A DNA stretch of 64,000 nucleotides. Source: Chlorophyllum brunneum. Taxonomy: Eukaryota; Basidiomycota; Agaricomycetes; Agaricales; Agaricaceae. The position numbers and the translations under genes were made by a program. Below the pieces are notes generated by a model, which saw only the letters and a program-made list of their open reading frames with translations, was not told the origin of the DNA and searched no databases. The DNA lies in contig OY756148.1 in the NCBI GenBank assembly GCA_963576785.1, positions 124,001 through 188,000 on the forward strand, written 5' to 3'. Numbering within the stretch: position 1 is the stretch's first letter; each line of letters opens with the position of its first letter. Shown here piece after piece: positions 57,997 through 64,000 of the stretch.

Positions 57997-60900
57997 CTAT
58001 TTTCGATGTCGAGGGGGGGGGAAAGTGGTATTGGGTCATATGTGAGCTTGTCTAGGGCTTCTGGGGTCGCGTTGGTCAATTTTGTGACTGGGATAGCTCG
58101 TAGGTCTCGTGGATAGTAGGGAACGAGTCAAAAGGCTGCAAAACAAAGTTTTGAAATTGATCCGTCAAGTTCTGTAAGGATATATGATCCTCCTGGTGTT
58201 CTTTTGAGTACCACTAATGGTCCAAAGTATCTGGGCTTGGTTTTGCTGCCTACATCATTGTCATAGCATGAATTTCGAACTAGGACAAGAGAACCTGGTG
58301 AGAAGTTAAAATCCTTGATTTTATTTGAATACTTCTCATTAAAATGGTGGATGGAATTGTATCGAGCTTTGAGAACAAGTTCCTTGACTTTTGCTAGGTC
58401 CTGGGGTCGTTTCTGAAGCTGGGTGGCTCAGATTGCAATGAGGTCGGTAGTGGAAAGTGGTTTAGTGAGTGCTGGTGCCAGATATGTCGCTTCAGCCAGA
58501 TCAAATGGAAGGAGGGGCTCGAGTCCATGGGCAAGGTAGTAGGGGGAGTATCCAGTCAATTTTTGGATTGAAATTTGTTCTGCCCAAAATACAGATGGAG
58601 CGACCATTGTCCAGCGATGTTCTTCCCCTCCTGCAGCCTTTACTAGTGCTTCTCTGATGTCAAAATGTCTCTGCTCTACTGGACCATTTGCTCGAGAGTT
58701 ATAGGGTGATATGCGAATGTGATTGATCTTGTATCGAGCTGAAAGGAATTCTGCAGCTTGTATGAAGGCTGGACCATTATCCGTCACTATTTCTTCGATT
58801 GCACCCCACCTACAGAGTATTTCTTCAAAAATAAATGTCCCAAGTGTTCGAGCATTCTCCAAGTGAAGCATCCTCCATTCTGGGTAGGAGGAGAGTGAAC
58901 AGCGAGCATGTACAATGTACCTGTAGCCATTTGACTTGGGCGTGAACATAGTATCGATATAGACTTTTCGGAAGAGTGTGAGAGGTGTGGGGACAGTTGG
59001 GGGAATGTAGAAGTTATGCAGGAGACGTGTTTGGCATTCATGACAAGTCTTGATGAACCAGCGAACGTCTTGTTCGAGTTGGGGCCACCAAAATCGCTCA
59101 AGAAGTCGAATATGGACTGTGAATATACCCCTATAACCCATTTCATCATGTGCCTGCCGTATGAGCTCGTATCGATGGTTTTCGGGCACCACAAGCTTGT
59201 GCTTCATCTTGGGATCCTTCCTTCAAAGTTTTCCATCTCTAACAAAAAAACCGGCTGCATATCGAACAAATCGCTTGAAGGCATTGTCAGAAAGGTCTTG
59301 GGGTCATCTAGGATCAATAAGGAACGCTTGGACTTGTTCCAGCTCGAGATCGCATTGTCTTGCTTTGTTTGATCGAGGAATGGTTGGAGGAGATGTTAGA
59401 GATGAGTCTGAGGGCGGGTTTGCAAGAATTTCAATGGGAGCGATGCTGGAAACGTTGGAGGTGGTTATTAGACGTCCCAGGGAGTGTACTGCTGCTTGGA
59501 CTGGTGCGATTTCATTCAGGATTTTGATAGCAAATGTGTTGGAGGTCCAGGTCCACCAGGAGTCCTCCAGTGAATCGTTTGGGAATGTATAGGAAAGATG
59601 TGGTTGGGAATGCGAGAGGGAGAAGCCATTGGATGTGTCTATCCACTCCTCATAATCGTCATCAATTTCAGGGTCTTCTGGAGCTCGTGGTCGTCGTGAT
59701 AGGCCATCTGGACCATGTTCTTTGCCTGGGATATGCCTGAGACGAAAGTCAAAGAGTAATATCGCTGAAATCCAGCGATTGACGGCCGCGGATGGTTGGA
59801 TATCAGGGTTATTGATCATACCCTTGATATACTTCGCATCTACCTCAACCACCAAGTTCTCTACCCCAATAATCCAAATCCTAACATCCTTCAGTGCTCT
59901 AAACAGCCCAAATAACTCCAATTTCGCTTGTGAGTACCGAGATTCACGTTCATTGAGTGTTATTGACCCAAATCTTGAGGGATATCGTCGATTATCATCT
60001 CCTAATTGCTGTAGGATGTAGCCAACTGCGATTTGTGAGGTATCAACACCTAGGATGACCTCGTTGTTGCTGGAGTAGTCCAAGGCCCGAATACATGGTG
60101 AGTTTCTTGCTAGATCCTTCAAGACATTCATAGCTGCTTGTTCTTCCTCCCCAAAGCGAAATTCTACCCCTTTCTTTGTCAGTCTAACCAGTGGTCTTGA
60201 AATAGCAGCAAAATTTCGGATAAAAATGCGGATAGTCCCCAAGGTGCCAAGGAACCCTCGTACTTCAGTAAGGTTGGAACAGAGAGGCCAATTAACAATT
60301 TTCTGGACTCTTGAAGTGTCTGGAAGTCATCCTTCATAGGTACAAAGATGGCCAACAACCATTGCTGAGGGTGTACAGATGCGAGACTTGGGTCCTGAGA
60401 ATGTTCCACTAGCATGCTTGATGCACTAAATGATCCGGTTTGCATTCTGGAGATGTTCCCAAACAAATCGACAAATTTTCGGATTTTCGGGGATAGTTTC
60501 GAAGCCATCTACTGTTTCATATCGTGTTTGTGGTCCTTTGACTGGGACATTGTCAACGAAGGGTACAGCAATGTTAGGGATTTTGTCTTGAAGGAGGAAT
60601 GTGAGATCTCCATGCTGGATTTGCATGGAGTTGGTGTAGCCCATAGGAATGGATGTGAGTCGAAGCATTCCAAGAGGGGTTTGGAAAGTAGTTAGGTTGC
60701 GAGATTCTGAGGCAAGAGCATGCTGATCAAAGCCTACAAATAAATCAAATATTCCGTAGCAGCCCCGACCACCAAATGACTCAGCATATTGCTCAACAAT
60801 AGGAGGAACTCCAGAGTCTTTAATGGTGACTGCATTCAGAGGTTGGAGATCATGAACGAGATGGAGTGGTTTCCCATCTTTCTTGAGCACACAAAACCAT

Positions 60901-61709
60901 CGAGACCAGTAAGATGAGCTTGATGGTTTGTAAACTCCAGCCATAATCTTGGCTTTGATTATATCGACTACTTGATGAAAGATACCAAGTGGAATAGGAA
61001 TGTTTTGGATGACCCAGGGGACATGTTCTATCGTTGGGATAGTAATTGGGTCAAAGTATTCACTTGAGAACTTCCCCTTCTCATCTTCTGTCCAGGCAAA
61101 ACTGAGTTCTTGAATTTTGATGAGGTGGTGGACCAATTTCTCTTCCTCAGGCCATAAGAAGCCATTGGGGTTGATATTCATAAATTCCATGCAGTCACTA
61201 GTGCAGCGAGAGCCTGGAACAAAGTCAGGTGGGTGTGTAGGAAGGGTTGGTATTGTTTCGAGGGGGTTGCAAGGGATACGGTGGACAATTCGGAAGTTTT
61301 CAGGGAGTGTAGTAGCAACAGGCTTGATTCAGTTGGCAACCTTCTTATAGGCATAGCTTGATACTTCAGATGTTTGGACATAGTGTACAAGATCAGGAAT
61401 TGAAACTTCATATATTTCTCGAGGCTGGTGGATGGGATTGAATGGTGCTGAGGTGAAGACAAGAGGCGAAATCATGGAACAGGATAGGCGAGGACCTGAA
61501 AAGGAAGGTGGCTGACATAATTGGATTGGTGGCTGTGATGACAATGGTAGAATGTCTCCTTGGTTGTGTAGGACCGAATCATCGATGTTCAAAAACCCGC
61601 ACCTGGCTGGATTGCAGACCGGACTCGTACCATGGTTGGAATGGTGAGTAGTTCCTTTGTGTTTGGGTCTAAGAGCATAATATCTGAATCCCCATTGCTG
61701 TAGTGGCAT
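57997..61709 (-). pseudogene. pol: gypsy 2 Pol: RT, RNase H, integrase with in-frame stops
   Basis: Minus strand, one frame. The RT spans about 61190-60426 (YWSRWFCVLKKDGKPLHLVHD, TPLGMLRLTSIPMGYTNS). Its active-site box reads FVDN where FVDD is expected. RNase H (about 60240-59750) has ILGVDTSQIAVGY and HIPGKEHGPDGLSRR. The integrase has the zinc region HDEMGYRG...CHECQ and the catalytic D in YIDTM, D in VTDNGP and E in PVEQRH. The C-terminal part (RYFGPLVVLKR) runs to about 57997. Stops lie near 61327, 60424, 60330, 59304, 58428 and 58128; each restores Arg or Gln with one C>T reversal. Confidence 0.88.
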
Positions 61710-63937
61710 GTTTTAGACTGGGTGAGAGTCATAAATGGACATCCAAGAAGCATTTTGTATGGCACATTTTCGAACACCTGGACCTGGAGATAGAAGATAT
61801 TGCTGCCAATGCGAACAGGGAGGTCTCGAAGGAGTCCCAGAGTCATTTCCTTTGTCAAATTTGCAGATTCCATCAACATGTTCTGCTCTTTTAGCAGAGG
61901 TAGGCCTAATTTCTCCCATATGTCTCGTCAAATCCCTATAATTTGCGAACCTTCATCCAGTATAGCATCTACTATCATCTTTCCATCAAGCTCAAGAGGT
62001 ATGGTGTGCAGTTCTTTGACATTATTTGCAACAATGATTGGATTAGATGGTGATGAGAGATGGTGATGAAGCAAGGATAGAGAAGGATGTTGGGTCTTGG
62101 ATTGGCCTTGTTCGAGCATAGAGGATGTTGCTAGTGCTCCAGTTGGCACTTGGCAAGTAGTTACTTGCTCCTTGATATGTTTTCTGACATCTGGAGTGAT
62201 GGCATAGAGTTCCCTTTGGGTGAGAGTAACTGTTCCATCTAGGCTTTGTTGTATGACCTGCTGGACTGCTCTAGGGTCTTCAATTGGTGAAGAAAATTGA
62301 TACTGGGTTTGCTGTGAAGCAGGGTGGGTAGGAGAGGTGTTAGAAGGGACGGGTTTGGAGACTGGTATAGTTTGGGTAGATGGGTGAGCTGGAGGGCCAA
62401 CAGGATCATTCTGGGAGGTGTTTGGAGGCCTAGGGGCTCTTCCTGCAGTGCCTGGTGAGTTCTTTGGCTTTCCTCCACTCCCAATACGTTTTCTAATCTC
62501 CTCTTGACGTTTGAGAGCTGCTAGAGTGACCGCTTCAAGCCTGACAATCTCCTCTTCATCCTGGGAGCTGGGAAAGGTGGAATATGGCATGGCTGAAGTG
62601 TTAGGAACACTGTTGTTACTTGGAGCAAGCTGGTGCGATTGAGATACCTCCAGGATGTTGGCTTGGGCATGGGTAATTGGTGGTGAGTGCGATTTATGCC
62701 AGTTATCAATTTGTTCCATCATATTTTGTCCAGGCACAATCTGGGGGGATACTGGGGTACTGTTAGGCATACAGATCCAGTTTGTAGTGTCCCGGATGCA
62801 TAAACCTTGTCGAATATATTCATCCAACTTTGGACAGTGCCTAAACATATGATTTGGGTCTGAGCAGAACCCACAGGGCCATCCAGTGCGTCGTTGTTGA
62901 GTATTTTGCTGGGGAGGTGGTTGGTATGAAGGTTGGAATGTATTGGTACATGGATTGGTGAGTTTTCCTGCCAAGCGATTGAGAAATGCATCTGAAGTCA
63001 AGATTTGTTCAATCAAAGACATATCAAATGTTTCCCGAGGTGATGGAGTGAATGTAGCTATGGGAGCAGGTGTGATTTGAGGAGGAGGATAGAGAGAGGG
63101 TGTAGATAAGGCAAGAACATTTCCTCCTGTTTGTCCATCCAGTAGAAATCAAGCTGCTTCCTCTATGACCAAAATATCCCAAGGTTCATCAAGGGGATGA
63201 AGTGGGTCCTGAAGACAAAGCTGGGTATGAAGCTGGTTGCGAAAATCAATGTGGAACCCATTGATGAAGAGTTTATTGTGCTCCCGATGTGATATCAAAA
63301 GACGGTGCAATAACCAGCCAGCTCAGGCCAAGAATTCTCGATAATAGGTCCCAAACTGGAATCGGTCTCGCATGGGGATAGCTGCATTGTGCTCGACAAA
63401 GATTTCGAGGTCAGTTACAGTATAAAGTGAGTCGTCCTCTGCTCCTGGATATATTCCCATAATTTCTCTCTTAAATTGGTCCCAATCATCTCCTGTGGCT
63501 CCTGGACGGCTTCTCCAGACTTCATAGTCAGACTGATCAAGATAACGAAGTGTCTGAGCAATTTATTCACGAGGTCCGATGCCACAATCTCAAGCTATTA
63601 CCTCAATATCCTTGAAGAACCTCCTAAGTGAATGAGGGTTTCCATCAAACTTTGGGGCATTCCTATCATAACGTGAAGGCATATGACGAGGCTGGTTGTA
63701 TTGATTGATGATATATGGAGGGTTCTGAGGTGGATTAGGGGGGTGAGGTGGCTGTCCAAGTGGATTCGGACCAGGGAATTGAGCTGGGATAAAGCCTGGT
63801 AGATGGTTTCCTTCTCCAGGTGGGAAATGTTGGGCTTGGTAGGGGGGAAGACGAAAGACGGCTCCTGGGTTGTCTCCAGCTAGTTGGGGGTCATTGTTCT
63901 GAGGTATGTTTGGACCTGGCTTGTTCTGGTCAGCCAT
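61589..63937 (-). pseudogene. gag-pro: gypsy 2 Gag and protease, several stops
   Basis: Minus strand, one frame. The N terminus (63937-63590) is Pro/Gln/Asn-rich. A Gag domain follows with stops (near 63588, 63561, 63322 and 63149). Then the segment 63022-61928 carries a canonical CCHC knuckle, CGFCSDPNHMFRHC, a Ser/Pro/Gln-rich linker, and the protease active site AILDEGSQI. After one stop (about 61926) the protease continues as LPVRIGSNIFYLQ and LLGCPFM to 61589. The stops checked fit CGA>TGA or CAA>TAA. Confidence 0.8.
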
Positions 63938-64000
63938 GTGGTGATTGATATAGGAGAGGATGTTGGATTGGGAGGTGATATATGGGTAGGTGGAAATGTT

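Larger units (their letters stand above)
57591..64000 (-). mobile_element. Second Ty3/gypsy retrotransposon, minus strand, cut by the window end
   Basis: Gag (63937 leftward), protease, RT, RNase H and integrase are in gypsy order on the minus strand. Gag-protease is in one frame and pol in another; the two open stretches overlap at 61589-61709, so a programmed shift there is likely. The 5' LTR lies beyond 64000. A minus-strand TATA-like TATAGTATAAAA (57600-57611) may belong to the 3' LTR, whose ends I cannot define. It is a different lineage from the element at 1-5272: DEGSQ protease, no chromodomain seen. Confidence 0.88.

Noticed and set aside
57481..57997. Defined 3' LTR and target duplication of the second gypsy element
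   Set aside because: The 5' LTR is outside the window, so the LTR ends cannot be compared; only a TATA-like box is visible.
1..64000. tRNA or rRNA genes
   Set aside because: I saw no cloverleaf with A and B boxes and no rRNA sequence on reading; a tRNAscan run would settle it.

Overview
The window looks like a transposon-rich, rapidly rearranging accessory region of a basidiomycete (most likely Agaricomycete) genome. Evidence: spliceosomal introns of about 45-60 bp with GT(A/G)NGT donors and CTGA(C/T) branch sites; a fungal Qcr6 (cytochrome bc1 hinge) gene; a fungal DUF6534-type membrane protein gene; NACHT/NLR fragments of the Agaricomycete type; and Ty3/gypsy and Ty1/copia retrotransposons of fungal type. 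I cannot name the species.

Layout. 1-5272: a decayed chromodomain Ty3/gypsy element. 5273-12616: a copia element with both LTRs, inserted in the 3' end of the gypsy element on the left and abutting F-box gene debris on the right. 12617-40918: left arm of a multigene array. It holds many copies of a five-exon F-box gene (FB1-FB14 below), two full copies and two fragments of an eight-exon gene of unknown function with an ExK nuclease-like motif (NUC1, NUC2), and two NACHT fragments. A 5.84-kb segment (32366-38206) is inverted, cutting two F-box genes. 42054-46237: an island of ordinary genes, a DUF6534-type seven-helix membrane protein and QCR6. 47204-55770: right arm of the array, mostly on the minus strand (NACHT relic, FB15, FB16, NUC3, FB17). 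55780-57590: no recognisable gene. 57997-64000: a second Ty3/gypsy element on the minus strand, running off the window.

Seventeen F-box copies or pieces are visible. Five (FB3, FB7, FB11, FB15, FB16) keep every splice site and an open frame of 476-479 residues; FB5 is nearly intact. All three full NUC copies keep the same eight exons and open frames of 531-534 residues. Each intact NUC gene lies directly upstream of an intact F-box gene in the same orientation, with 247-301 bp between them, and two NUC fragments occupy the same place before FB4 and FB8. The repeating module is therefore NUC > F-box > < NACHT. The 3' flanks of many F-box copies carry remnants of a DUF6534 exon in convergent orientation, which suggests the family spread from a site next to the intact DUF6534 gene at 42-44 kb.

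All three LTR retrotransposons are dead. Almost all their stops, and several lost catalytic residues, can be explained by C:G to T:A transitions (CGA>TGA, TGG>TGA/TAG, CAG/CAA>TAG/TAA), as expected of cytosine methylation or a RIP-like process. The array genes mostly escape this.
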